The position numbers were made by a program, and so were the translations under genes. A model generated the notes under the pieces. That model was not told where the DNA came from and searched no databases. It saw only the letters and a program-made list of their open reading frames with translations. Positions 6,841-12,636 of a stretch of DNA of 12,636 bases are shown here, in pieces (the first letter of the stretch is position 1; each line of letters opens with the position of its first letter). This DNA is from Candidatus Omnitrophota bacterium (GTDB lineage Bacteria; Omnitrophota; Gorgyraeia; Duberdicusellales; 4484-171), in the NCBI GenBank assembly GCA_003644405.1, contig QNCE01000035.1, positions 1 to 12,636 on the forward strand, given 5' to 3'.

Positions 6841-7272
6841 CTATGAAGGTTTTACTAAAAAAAGAGGCTCGCCAAATTCTACAGGAGCTCCATTTTCTAC
6901 TAACACCTTAACGATCTTCCCTCCTATTTCTGCCTTAATCTCATTCATAAGTTTCATTGCCTCAATAATACAGACAACATCCCCCGGTTGAATTTCATCG
7001 CCAACCTCTACAAATGGTTTGGCTCCTGGAGCAGGCGCGTGATAGAAAGTTCCCACCATAGGAGCCTTAATCTCTATAAGGTCTTCCCTTTCTTCTACCT
7101 TCTCTGACGAAACCTGCTTGGATGCACTTTCTGGTAAGGAAGATACTATAGGTGGTTGCTCACGAGAAAACTTTTTAAGTTTTACCCTCCTACCCTCCTC
7201 CTCTATCTCCAACTCACATAACTCATTTTCATTCATGAACTTAATAAGTTCTTTTAATTTATCTAACTCCAC
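6841..7272 (-). CDS. accB: Biotin carboxyl carrier protein of acetyl-CoA carboxylase
   Basis: The 143-aa carrier moves carboxyl groups between AccC and the carboxyltransferase. A short helical N-terminal region (about 1-36) is followed by a Ser/Glu-rich linker (about 37-66) and the biotinyl domain, with the biotin-accepting lysine K107 in EAMKLMNEI. The APAPGAKPFVEVGD stretch (79-92) is the protruding thumb typical of AccB, which separates it from the carrier domains of decarboxylases. The start is GTG with a GAGGGGG Shine-Dalgarno about 7 nt upstream. It lies 22 nt after efp and 6 nt before accC. Confidence 0.96.
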   Translation of the reverse strand: MELDKLKELIKFMNENELCELEIEEEGRRVKLKKFSREQPPIVSSLPESASKQVSSEKVEEREDLIEIKAPMVGTFYHAPAPGAKPFVEVGDEIQPGDVVCIIEAMKLMNEIKAEIGGKIVKVLVENGAPVEFGEPLFLVKPS

Positions 7273-7294
7273 CTAACACCCCCTCTAACTTTCC

Positions 7295-7855
7295 TTACAC
7301 TCTCCCTAAATATTCCTTTGTGCGTGTATCTACTTTAATTACATCTCCTTTATTTATAAAGAGAGGAACTTGAATAATTAATCCTGTCTCAAGTTTAGCT
7401 GGTTTTGTGCCTGATTTTACTGTATCTCCTCGAAAACCAGGCTCTGTTTCTACAACTTTTAACTCCAACGCCGAAGGCAGTTCTAAGTTGATAAGTTCGT
7501 TATTGTAAAAAAGTCCCGTAAGCTCTAAATTATCTTTTAACCATTCAATTTTATCTTCGATTCTCATTTTGTCTAACACTAAATCTTCGTAAGTTTCCAG
7601 ATCAAGAAAATGAAATATATCCCCATCGCTGTAGAGATATTGAAGCCCCCTTTTTTCAATAAATGCTTCTTCGATATTATCCGAATCTCTTAAAGTACAA
7701 TCTATAACCTGGGAGGTTCTAAGATTTTTTAGCTTTGTTCTACAGAAAGCTGAGCCCCTACCTAATTTAGCATGCTCACATTCTAAAATAGTGAAAACTT
7801 CGTTATTATACTTTATACTTATCCCTGGTCTTAAATCACTGATAGAAAGCCCCAT
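7295..7855 (-). CDS. efp: Elongation factor P, arginine at the tip
   Basis: Relieves ribosome stalling at polyproline stretches by entering between the E and P sites. The 186-aa protein has the standard three beta-barrel layout: a KOW-like N-terminal domain, the middle OB domain and a C-terminal domain ending GDVIKVDTRTKEYLGRV. The loop that reaches the P-site tRNA reads AKLGRGSAF, with Arg33 in place of the Lys34 modified by EpmA/EpmB in E. coli. It may be used unmodified or carry another modification; no modifying enzyme is encoded nearby. The ATG has AGAGG upstream and overlaps the end of the peptidase gene by 20 nt. Confidence 0.97.
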   Translation of the reverse strand: MGLSISDLRPGISIKYNNEVFTILECEHAKLGRGSAFCRTKLKNLRTSQVIDCTLRDSDNIEEAFIEKRGLQYLYSDGDIFHFLDLETYEDLVLDKMRIEDKIEWLKDNLELTGLFYNNELINLELPSALELKVVETEPGFRGDTVKSGTKPAKLETGLIIQVPLFINKGDVIKVDTRTKEYLGRV

Positions 7856-8903
7856 CTAAAACCTCTGCTCCTACTGAAGTAACTACAACCATACTTTCCA
7901 ACCTTACTCCCACTCGGTTAGTAAGATAGATAGCTGGCTCAATAGTTAATACCATATTTTCTCTTACTATCTCTTCGCTGTGAGGATTAAGAAATGGCTT
8001 TTCATGCACACACAAACCTACGCCATGACCTAATCCATGACCAAAGTTTTTCCCTTTTCCTTTCTTCTCTATAAACTGGCGAGCTATTCTATCTATTTCT
8101 TTACCTTTAAGCCCTGGCCTAATTTTTTTTAAAACTAAATCCTTTGCTCCTCTTACAATATCGTAAATCTTCTTTAAAGAAAGAGGCATTTTATCCAAAA
8201 AAAATACCCTTGTCAAGTCAGCACAATATCCACAATACTTTGCTCCTAAATCAATTAAGAACATTCTTTTCCCTCCTAAGATCTCATAATCAGGAAGATG
8301 ATGAGGAAAGGCAGAATTTTTTCCAAATCCTACTACAGGAGAGAAGGCAACTTCATTATCTCCTTTAATACGAAGAAATCTTTCTACCTCCAAAGCAAGT
8401 TTTCTCTCAGTAATAGCAGGGTCTATTAACTCTTTGGCAAACTTAAATCCTTCTAAAGTAATATCTACTGCTTTTTTAATGAGAGCAATCTCTTCTTGAG
8501 TTTTAACTGCTCTTAAATTCTCTACCAGATCAATAGTCTTGATAAAATTAATTCCTCTCATATTCAAGTTCTTTTTAAACTCTTTATACTCCAAAAAAGG
8601 AAGATGTTTAGATTCGAATCCCAAGTTATTAATCTTTAAAGCATATATCTTTTTTACTATAGTCTCAAACAAATTATAATTTACAACTTCAGTTTCCCAT
8701 AAAGTTATTTTCTTAGCCTCTTGAGCATAAATAAAATTGGTAAAATACACTACTCCCTTAGGAGATATCAATAGGTAGCCATTAGCTTCTCTAAATCCTG
8801 TTAGATATTTTATATTGTAGGGGTTGGATACAAGAAGAGCGTCTAGCCCTGCTCTTTCTATAGATTTTAAACAGTCTTTAATTCTTTTTCTTCTTTCTTC
8901 CAC
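7836..8903 (-). CDS. M24B family Xaa-Pro peptidase
   Basis: Metallopeptidase of the aminopeptidase P/prolidase family, expected to cut next to proline in peptides in the cytoplasm. An N-terminal creatinase-like domain (about 1-130) precedes the pita-bread catalytic domain. The five metal ligands are present: D218 (FLIDLGA), D229 (CADLTRV), H293 (GHGLGHGVG), E322 (TIEPAIY) and E336 (VRLESMV). H201 in FPHH is the likely proton shuttle. At 355 aa it is the length of the short PepQ/PapA-like proteins that sit beside efp in Firmicutes. Whether it is an aminopeptidase or a dipeptidase cannot be decided from sequence, so no symbol is given. The start is GTG, inside the end of aroQ (26-nt overlap). 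Confidence 0.95.
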   Translation of the reverse strand: MEERRKRIKDCLKSIERAGLDALLVSNPYNIKYLTGFREANGYLLISPKGVVYFTNFIYAQEAKKITLWETEVVNYNLFETIVKKIYALKINNLGFESKHLPFLEYKEFKKNLNMRGINFIKTIDLVENLRAVKTQEEIALIKKAVDITLEGFKFAKELIDPAITERKLALEVERFLRIKGDNEVAFSPVVGFGKNSAFPHHLPDYEILGGKRMFLIDLGAKYCGYCADLTRVFFLDKMPLSLKKIYDIVRGAKDLVLKKIRPGLKGKEIDRIARQFIEKKGKGKNFGHGLGHGVGLCVHEKPFLNPHSEEIVRENMVLTIEPAIYLTNRVGVRLESMVVVTSVGAEVLDGAFYQ

Positions 8904-9333
8904 TTAGAAAGTAAACCGCTGCTTCTAAAGCAAGATGGTAACTATACTTCCCTAAACCAGTAATCACTCCTTGAACAACATCAGAAATAAGTGACCTTCT
9001 TCGAAAATCTTCACGCTTATAGATGTTAGAAATATGGACTTCTATAGTGGGGATACCTGTAGCAAGGATTGCATCTCTTATAGCTACAGAAGTATGAGTA
9101 TAGCCTGCAGGGTTAATTATGAGAAAATCATAATCACTGTTAGTAATTCTATTAACTATTTCTCCCTCAGAATTTGATTGAAAACATTCTAGTTCTACCT
9201 TTAATGTTGAAGCTCTCGCTTTAAGCTCATTATTTAACTCCTTAAGGGTGAAGTTTCCATACACTTTGACCTCTCTTCTTCCTAATAAATGAAGGTTAGG
9301 ACCATGAATTACCAAAATTCTATTCTTCTTCAA
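8878..9333 (-). CDS. aroQ: Type II 3-dehydroquinate dehydratase
   Basis: Third step of the shikimate pathway, dehydrating 3-dehydroquinate to 3-dehydroshikimate. The 151-aa protein shows IHGPNLHLLGRRE (9-21), the lid tyrosine Y25, FQSNSEGEIV (51-60), NPAGYTHTS (74-82) and EVHISNI (98-104) with H100, all conserved in the dodecameric type II enzyme. The start is TTG at 9333, supported by AGGAGG at the correct distance and by the protein beginning just before the first strand. It overlaps the Trm112-like gene by 14 nt. The C-terminal tail GRKKKKN is unusually basic. Confidence 0.96.
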   Translation of the reverse strand: MKKNRILVIHGPNLHLLGRREVKVYGNFTLKELNNELKARASTLKVELECFQSNSEGEIVNRITNSDYDFLIINPAGYTHTSVAIRDAILATGIPTIEVHISNIYKREDFRRRSLISDVVQGVITGLGKYSYHLALEAAVYFLSGRKKKKN

Positions 9334-9484
9334 TTTCTGCCTCCTCTATTAACATTATTGGTATTCCATCTTTTATAGGATAAGCCCTTCGACATTTCTT
9401 GCATACCAACCTATTATTTTTTAATACTACATCTTCCTTACAAGCAGGACAAGCTAAAATTTTCAATAACTCTTCATCAATCAT
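9320..9484 (-). CDS. Trm112-like (UPF0434) zinc protein, 54 aa
   Basis: I translated this short frame directly. It begins MIDEELLKILACPACKEDVV, continues with LVCKKCRRAYPIKDGIPIML, and ends in a run of glutamates. The four cysteines C12, C15, C28 and C31 form two CxxC knuckles typical of a zinc-ribbon, and YPI-DGIPIML is the family signature of Trm112/UPF0434 proteins. Eukaryotic and archaeal Trm112 activates several methyltransferases; the role of the short bacterial forms is not established. The ATG overlaps the stop of the DUF1844 gene (ATGA) and has a strong AAGGAGG upstream. It overlaps aroQ by 14 nt, so it is clearly part of the same transcript. Confidence 0.9.
   Translation of the reverse strand: MIDEELLKILACPACKEDVVLKNNRLVCKKCRRAYPIKDGIPIMLIEEAEIEEE
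9340..9345 (-). promoter_or_regulatory. Shine-Dalgarno for aroQ (TTG start)
   Basis: AGGAGG on the minus strand ends 6 nt before the TTG at 9333 and lies inside the Trm112-like gene. It decides in favour of the TTG start. Confidence 0.78.
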
Positions 9485-9825
9485 TCTTTCTCCTCCTTTG
9501 TCTGTACATACATTAATCTTAAATTAAATAAAGACTCTTCCAACAATTTTTCTTCTTCAGAAGTTAAATTTCCTTTCGTTTTCTCTTTAAGAATGCTCAA
9601 GGTATCTATTAAAAATCTTGCTTGCTCCATATTCTTTTCTAGTTTCTTAGTAACAGGATTTTCTAATTTACCTAAAGCAATCATTGCTTGCATACTTATG
9701 GAGGATAGAAAAATGGTAAAAGTTGGTTCATGGTAGGGTTCGTTTTTAGCTTTCGCTTCTCTTTTTTCTTTCTCTACCTGAGCCTTCCACTCTTCATCAA
9801 CCTTTTTTCTTCTTTCTTCAGGCAT
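9481..9825 (-). CDS. DUF1844 domain protein
   Basis: A 114-aa protein of unknown function. The N-terminal third (1-30) is a highly charged, probable coiled or disordered helix rich in Lys and Glu. The core TFTIFLSSISMQAMIALGKLENPVTKK (about 35-61), followed by two helices with NMEQARFLIDTLSILKEKTKGNLT and EEKLLEESLFNLRLMYV, matches the DUF1844 pattern. No catalytic residues or signal peptide are apparent. The Met/Ala-rich first helix is amphipathic and could mediate oligomerisation or membrane contact; that is a guess. The ATG has a GGGGGG Shine-Dalgarno, lies 12 nt after amrB, and the stop codon overlaps the next start by 4 nt, so the product is probably translated together with the Trm112-like protein. 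Confidence 0.85.
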   Translation of the reverse strand: MPEERRKKVDEEWKAQVEKEKREAKAKNEPYHEPTFTIFLSSISMQAMIALGKLENPVTKKLEKNMEQARFLIDTLSILKEKTKGNLTSEEEKLLEESLFNLRLMYVQTKEEKE

Positions 9826-9837
9826 TATTATCCCCCC

Positions 9838-10641
9838 TTAAATTACTAAAGCCCCTAAGTATCCTACAACCGCACTGTAATCGCCACTCACTTCTCCACT
9901 AGTTTGATAGCTAACAACCTCTACTTTTCTAGCACCAAGAAGCTTAGTTAGAATAAGCATTATAGAGACAGGTGCTACTCCACACATAGATATATTTTCT
10001 CTCTTTACTCTCCGAATAAGTTCTGCTTCATCTAGACTGGTAATAGCCTCAATAGCTAATCTATCCTTCTTTCTTGCTTGAGTATCCTCTTCGTAATGAG
10101 TCATATCACTACTGGCTATGATTAAAATCTCCTCTTTCTTTTCTCTTATTCCCTGATAAATCTGCTGAGCTACTTTTCTATAAGTATCTAGAGAAGCTGT
10201 AGCACATATGATAGGAACAAATTTAAACTCTTTAAAAAAATACTTTAAAATAGGAAGTTCGACCTCAATGGAATGTTCAAATTTATGAGCTAAAAAATCC
10301 TCCTCTATGAAATTTCCTCCACGTAAAATATCATGGGCTAACTCTTCATCTATCTCCACATTCCCCTGAGGTATTTCCCATAACCCCTTAGAATAAACAC
10401 CAAACTCAACTCCCAATCCGGTATGATTAGGACCAAGGATAACTACTCGCTTGCGAGGAAGAATCTTCGCACAGGTAACAACTGCCACTTTACCAGAGTA
10501 TATGTATCCAGCGTGTGGTAAAATCGCTCCTTTCGCCGAAACTTTAACTGGAGAAGAAACCACCAATCGAGAGACGAAATCTTCTATTTCTTTAGAGGTT
10601 TTAGGGTAAAATTGACCACTAACTGCGGGTTTTCTTACCAT
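9838..10641 (-). CDS. amrB: Memo-like protein (AmmeMemoRadiSam system protein B)
   Basis: A 267-aa member of the MEMO1/AmrB family, related in fold to class III extradiol dioxygenases. Motifs: MVRKPAVSGQFYP at the N-terminus, LPHAGYIYSG (41-50) with H43, LGPNHTG (69-75) with H73, EHSIEVELPIL (122-132), SSDMTHYE (177-184) and SMCGVAP (218-224) with C220. H43, H73 and C220 are the counterparts of the metal-binding His-His-Cys set of human MEMO1. In bacteria it commonly occurs with AmrA (AMMECR1) and a radical-SAM protein; neither is in the window. It is the first gene of the long cluster. No Shine-Dalgarno precedes the ATG, and a strong promoter abuts it, which suggests a leaderless mRNA. Its function is unknown. 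Confidence 0.92.
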   Translation of the reverse strand: MVRKPAVSGQFYPKTSKEIEDFVSRLVVSSPVKVSAKGAILPHAGYIYSGKVAVVTCAKILPRKRVVILGPNHTGLGVEFGVYSKGLWEIPQGNVEIDEELAHDILRGGNFIEEDFLAHKFEHSIEVELPILKYFFKEFKFVPIICATASLDTYRKVAQQIYQGIREKKEEILIIASSDMTHYEEDTQARKKDRLAIEAITSLDEAELIRRVKRENISMCGVAPVSIMLILTKLLGARKVEVVSYQTSGEVSGDYSAVVGYLGALVI

Positions 10642-10647
10642 TTAATT

Positions 10648-10675
10648 ACTATACCACGATAACAACCTCTGTCAA
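10648..10675 (-). promoter_or_regulatory. Sigma70-type promoter of the amrB...thiC cluster
   Basis: On the minus strand, -35 TTGACA (10670-10675, a perfect consensus) is followed by a 16-nt spacer and -10 TATAGT (10648-10653). The -10 ends only 6 nt before the amrB ATG, so transcription would start at or next to the start codon. The -35 box contains the TGA stop of tonB. Judged by eye; no transcript data. Confidence 0.8.
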
Positions 10676-11295
10676 TTGCTTTTAAAATGGATAGAAACAT
10701 TGAAATGGAGCTGGGAATAGTTAAGCTCTTCAGGAAAGGGCGGAAAAGGAGCAGCTTCTCTTATACTTTTTATAGCAATCATCACCAACTCTTTACTAGT
10801 TGTTGAAGCATCCACAAGATTTAATCCTTTAAGAATACCATTCTTAAAAACAATGAAAGAAAGATGAACCATTCCACTTTCTTCACTATTATAGTAAGAG
10901 TAAGCCTTCTCCTTAATCTTTTCCCTTATCATTCTATAGTAGTTCATATACACAGGACTCTTCTTTATCTCTTTATTATCACTAGTATCAGTAAAAACTA
11001 TCTCTTTAAGAGAAGGGTTAATCTTTGGCTTTTCTAAGAGGAATTTCCTTTGGCTATCGAGAATCGTCCTTTTAGCCTTTTCTTCTATGTAAGGAGGTAC
11101 TTTCTTTAAAAGTGCCTCTTCTCTATCGAATTTATCTACTTTGGGAATCTTTTTAAACTCCTTAGGGAAAATTCTAATTTCTTTTTTCTCTTTTTTTCTT
11201 TGGACATTAAAATGGGGAACGGCTGGCAAGCCCGTAAGAATCAAAAGGTGTACTATTAAGGAAACCCCTAAAGATAAACCCCACAGGTCTTTCAT
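10672..11295 (-). CDS. TonB-like energy transducer
   Basis: Transmits inner-membrane proton motive force to outer-membrane receptors. The 207-aa protein has one N-terminal membrane segment (about 6-23) carrying S12-x3-H16, the SxxxH motif by which E. coli TonB contacts ExbB. A charged Lys/Glu-rich periplasmic linker (about 30-125) replaces the usual Pro-Lys/Pro-Glu repeats. The C-terminal domain (about 138-207) shows the TonB pattern VHLSFIVFKNGILKGLNLVDAST and a helix ending AAPFPPFPEEL, then the strand LHFNVSIHFK. It lies 70 nt downstream of a TonB-dependent receptor gene, its likely partner; no exbB or exbD is present. It has its own promoter. I call the family confidently, but not a specific orthologue. 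Confidence 0.87.
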   Translation of the reverse strand: MKDLWGLSLGVSLIVHLLILTGLPAVPHFNVQRKKEKKEIRIFPKEFKKIPKVDKFDREEALLKKVPPYIEEKAKRTILDSQRKFLLEKPKINPSLKEIVFTDTSDNKEIKKSPVYMNYYRMIREKIKEKAYSYYNSEESGMVHLSFIVFKNGILKGLNLVDASTTSKELVMIAIKSIREAAPFPPFPEELNYSQLHFNVSIHFKSN

Positions 11296-11304
11296 CTTAA
11301 AAAT

Positions 11305-11332
11305 ATTATACAGGATTCTTTCGCTTTTACAA
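11305..11332 (-). promoter_or_regulatory. Sigma70-type promoter of the tonB-like gene
   Basis: On the minus strand, -35 TTGTAA (11327-11332) is followed by a 16-nt spacer and a perfect -10 TATAAT (11305-11310). The -10 ends 9 nt before the ATG at 11295, so the start point is expected within about 3 nt of the ATG. No Shine-Dalgarno fits in that space. An AT palindrome, AATTTAAATT, lies just upstream (11336-11345). Confidence 0.72.
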
Positions 11333-11365
11333 GTGAATTTAAATTACCCTGAAATTTTTGCAAAG

Positions 11366-12636
11366 TTAGAATTTGACTTTTGTTCCTATATACCAGCAAA
11401 ATTTTTTACTCTGGTAACCATTAACCAACTCATAGTCTTTATCTAAAAGATTCTCCAGACGAATAAAAAAGTCCCAATCTTTATTAAGCTCGAAGCTTAA
11501 AGAAAGGGTAGCTAAAAAATACGCTTTTAGTTTTTCTCCTCCGCTATCAATCCGGTTTCCTACATAAGTAAGCTCGGGGTAAATTCTAAATCTATTTTTT
11601 AACACCGTTAATGCTAAAACTGCTTTATTTTTTGGTCTCCTTAAAAGTCTTGAACCATCTTCCTTTTTCTCAGCATCTATATTAGCATAAGAGAATTTAA
11701 TTTTAATTTCTTTTGATAAACTATATTCTAATTTATTCTCCCAGCCTTGAATCTTAGCTTTACCGGCATTATAGTACTTCCAAGTTGTCGTATTGAAATC
11801 AATAAGGTTAGAAAGGTGAGTATGAAAATAGGTTGATGAAAATTTTAAATTTTTAAATAGATTCTGTTCTATCCCTACTTGGTAACTTTCTGACTTCTCG
11901 GGAGTTAAATTAGGCTCCCCATAAAAGCTGTAGAGTTGATATAAAGAAGGAGCTTTAAAACCTTTCCCAAAAGAAGCTTTTATCTTGGTAGACGTATTCT
12001 CTATTATATAACTTGCTGAAGCGTTAAATACTCCTGCAGTACCAAAATTAGAGTGGTCTTCTAAACGATAAGAGGCCGAAATAAAGAATTTAAGAAAAGG
12101 AGTGAATATATTCTCAAGATAATAACCTTTACTATTAGTTGTGGATTTATCAGGACTAGAAGAACCTGAATACTTTCCTTCCCCTTTTTCTCTTAAGTAG
12201 TCCATTCCCAATATAATTTTATAAGAATCAAGAAGTTGAGAGTCTAACTTATATTTAACCTGATAAGTCTTTCCATCATACCAGTAATTGACAGAAGAAC
12301 TTTCCCAATGTTTGCGATAAGTCCTAGTAAAACCCAGCTGAAACTCCTGTGATATATCTTCAGAGAGAGCATTTTGAATTTTAATTCCACTTACTCCCTG
12401 ATGGAAATGAGCAATGTTGTCATCATCATCTGAACTACTGGCATCATATTCGTATTTTGAATAGATGTAATGATTAAGAAAAGTTATATCTAAATCGTTA
12501 CCAAAGCTATAATCTAACCTCAAGGAAGAGTTAAAATTATGGTAAGGATCTCTCTCGTGATTCCCTTCCTTATATTTTTGAGCATAAAAAGAGTTTACAT
12601 CTGTTTTTGAAAGAAAAAGAAAATAAGAAAACTTAT
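11366..12636 (-). CDS. TonB-dependent outer-membrane receptor, C-terminal part (BtuB-like)
   Basis: Partial gene: the frame is open to the right edge of the window, with 422 residues visible and the signal peptide, plug domain and first barrel strands missing. A TTG at 12523 is not a real start. The protein is a series of alternating amphipathic beta strands with aromatic girdles. It contains KGFKAPSLYQLY and LTPEKSESYQVGIEQ, both hallmarks of the receptor barrel, then FFIRLENLLDKDYELVNGYQ and a terminal strand ending in Phe (KVKF) for BAM-dependent assembly. The end and the FYA segment near 12580 resemble vitamin B12 receptors of the BtuB group, but the substrate is uncertain. One probable surface loop is strongly acidic (SSSDDDDN). 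A tonB-like gene follows after 70 nt. Confidence 0.92.
   Translation of the reverse strand, partial: KFSYFLFLSKTDVNSFYAQKYKEGNHERDPYHNFNSSLRLDYSFGNDLDITFLNHYIYSKYEYDASSSDDDDNIAHFHQGVSGIKIQNALSEDISQEFQLGFTRTYRKHWESSSVNYWYDGKTYQVKYKLDSQLLDSYKIILGMDYLREKGEGKYSGSSSPDKSTTNSKGYYLENIFTPFLKFFISASYRLEDHSNFGTAGVFNASASYIIENTSTKIKASFGKGFKAPSLYQLYSFYGEPNLTPEKSESYQVGIEQNLFKNLKFSSTYFHTHLSNLIDFNTTTWKYYNAGKAKIQGWENKLEYSLSKEIKIKFSYANIDAEKKEDGSRLLRRPKNKAVLALTVLKNRFRIYPELTYVGNRIDSGGEKLKAYFLATLSLSFELNKDWDFFIRLENLLDKDYELVNGYQSKKFCWYIGTKVKF

Noticed and set aside
8144..8368. Plus-strand open frame opposite the M24 peptidase gene
   Set aside because: Antisense shadow of conserved metal-site codons; no supporting signal.
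11141..11446. Plus-strand open frame crossing the tonB-receptor junction
   Set aside because: It spans a minus-strand promoter and two minus-strand genes and has no recognisable content.
12521..12523. TTG at 12523 as the start of the receptor gene
   Set aside because: The frame stays open upstream to the window edge with further barrel-like strands, and a receptor needs a signal peptide and plug domain.
1..12636. CRISPR arrays, insertion sequences, phage genes or attachment sites
   Set aside because: No regularly spaced repeats, transposase or integrase frames or target duplications are visible; the tRNA has no duplicated end in the window.

Overview
The window is a dense, AT-rich bacterial chromosome segment in which every recognisable gene lies on the minus strand, so transcription runs from right to left. 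LPS-heptose genes (gmhA, rfaE2), a TonB protein and a TonB-dependent outer-membrane receptor indicate a diderm (Gram-negative) cell. The housekeeping order aroQ - Xaa-Pro peptidase - efp - accB - accC - asp23 resembles the order known from Firmicutes such as Bacillus. The further presence of AmaP, ThiD2, DUF1844 and a stand-alone Memo-like protein suggests an uncultured diderm candidate phylum (Aerophobota- or Omnitrophota-like). That placement is an inference; no rRNA or phylogenetic marker was compared.

Region by region, in transcription order. (1) 12636-11366: the C-terminal half or more of a TonB-dependent receptor, cut by the window edge. (2) 11295-10672: a small TonB-like protein with its own sigma70-type promoter. 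(3) 10641-236: sixteen genes in one direction with no gap above 22 nt and many overlaps, headed by a near-consensus promoter that overlaps the tonB stop codon. These encode a Memo/AmrB protein, a DUF1844 protein, a Trm112-like zinc protein (54 aa), AroQ, an M24 peptidase, EF-P, BCCP (AccB), biotin carboxylase (AccC), an Asp23/Gls24 protein, AmaP, a phosphofructokinase with pyrophosphate-type active-site residues, GmhA, RfaE2, ThiD2, ThiE and ThiC. (4) 167-97: tRNA-Gly(UCC). Positions 1-96 hold no supported feature.

The long cluster joins shikimate synthesis, translation rescue at polyproline, fatty-acid initiation (AccB/AccC), cell-envelope Asp23/AmaP, glycolysis, ADP-heptose supply and thiamin pyrimidine synthesis with coupling. 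ThiC makes HMP-P, ThiD2 is expected to phosphorylate it to HMP-PP, and ThiE joins it to the thiazole phosphate. There is no room for a TPP riboswitch in front of the thi genes.

The points most worth a second look are: a ThiD2-ThiE pair that looks like a fusion protein split by one extra base in an A5 run; a PPi-type phosphofructokinase (Asp103/Lys123); two promoters whose -10 boxes lie only 6 and 9 nt from the ATG, implying leaderless mRNAs; an arginine-tip EF-P; and a ThiC cluster motif spaced CX2CX3C.
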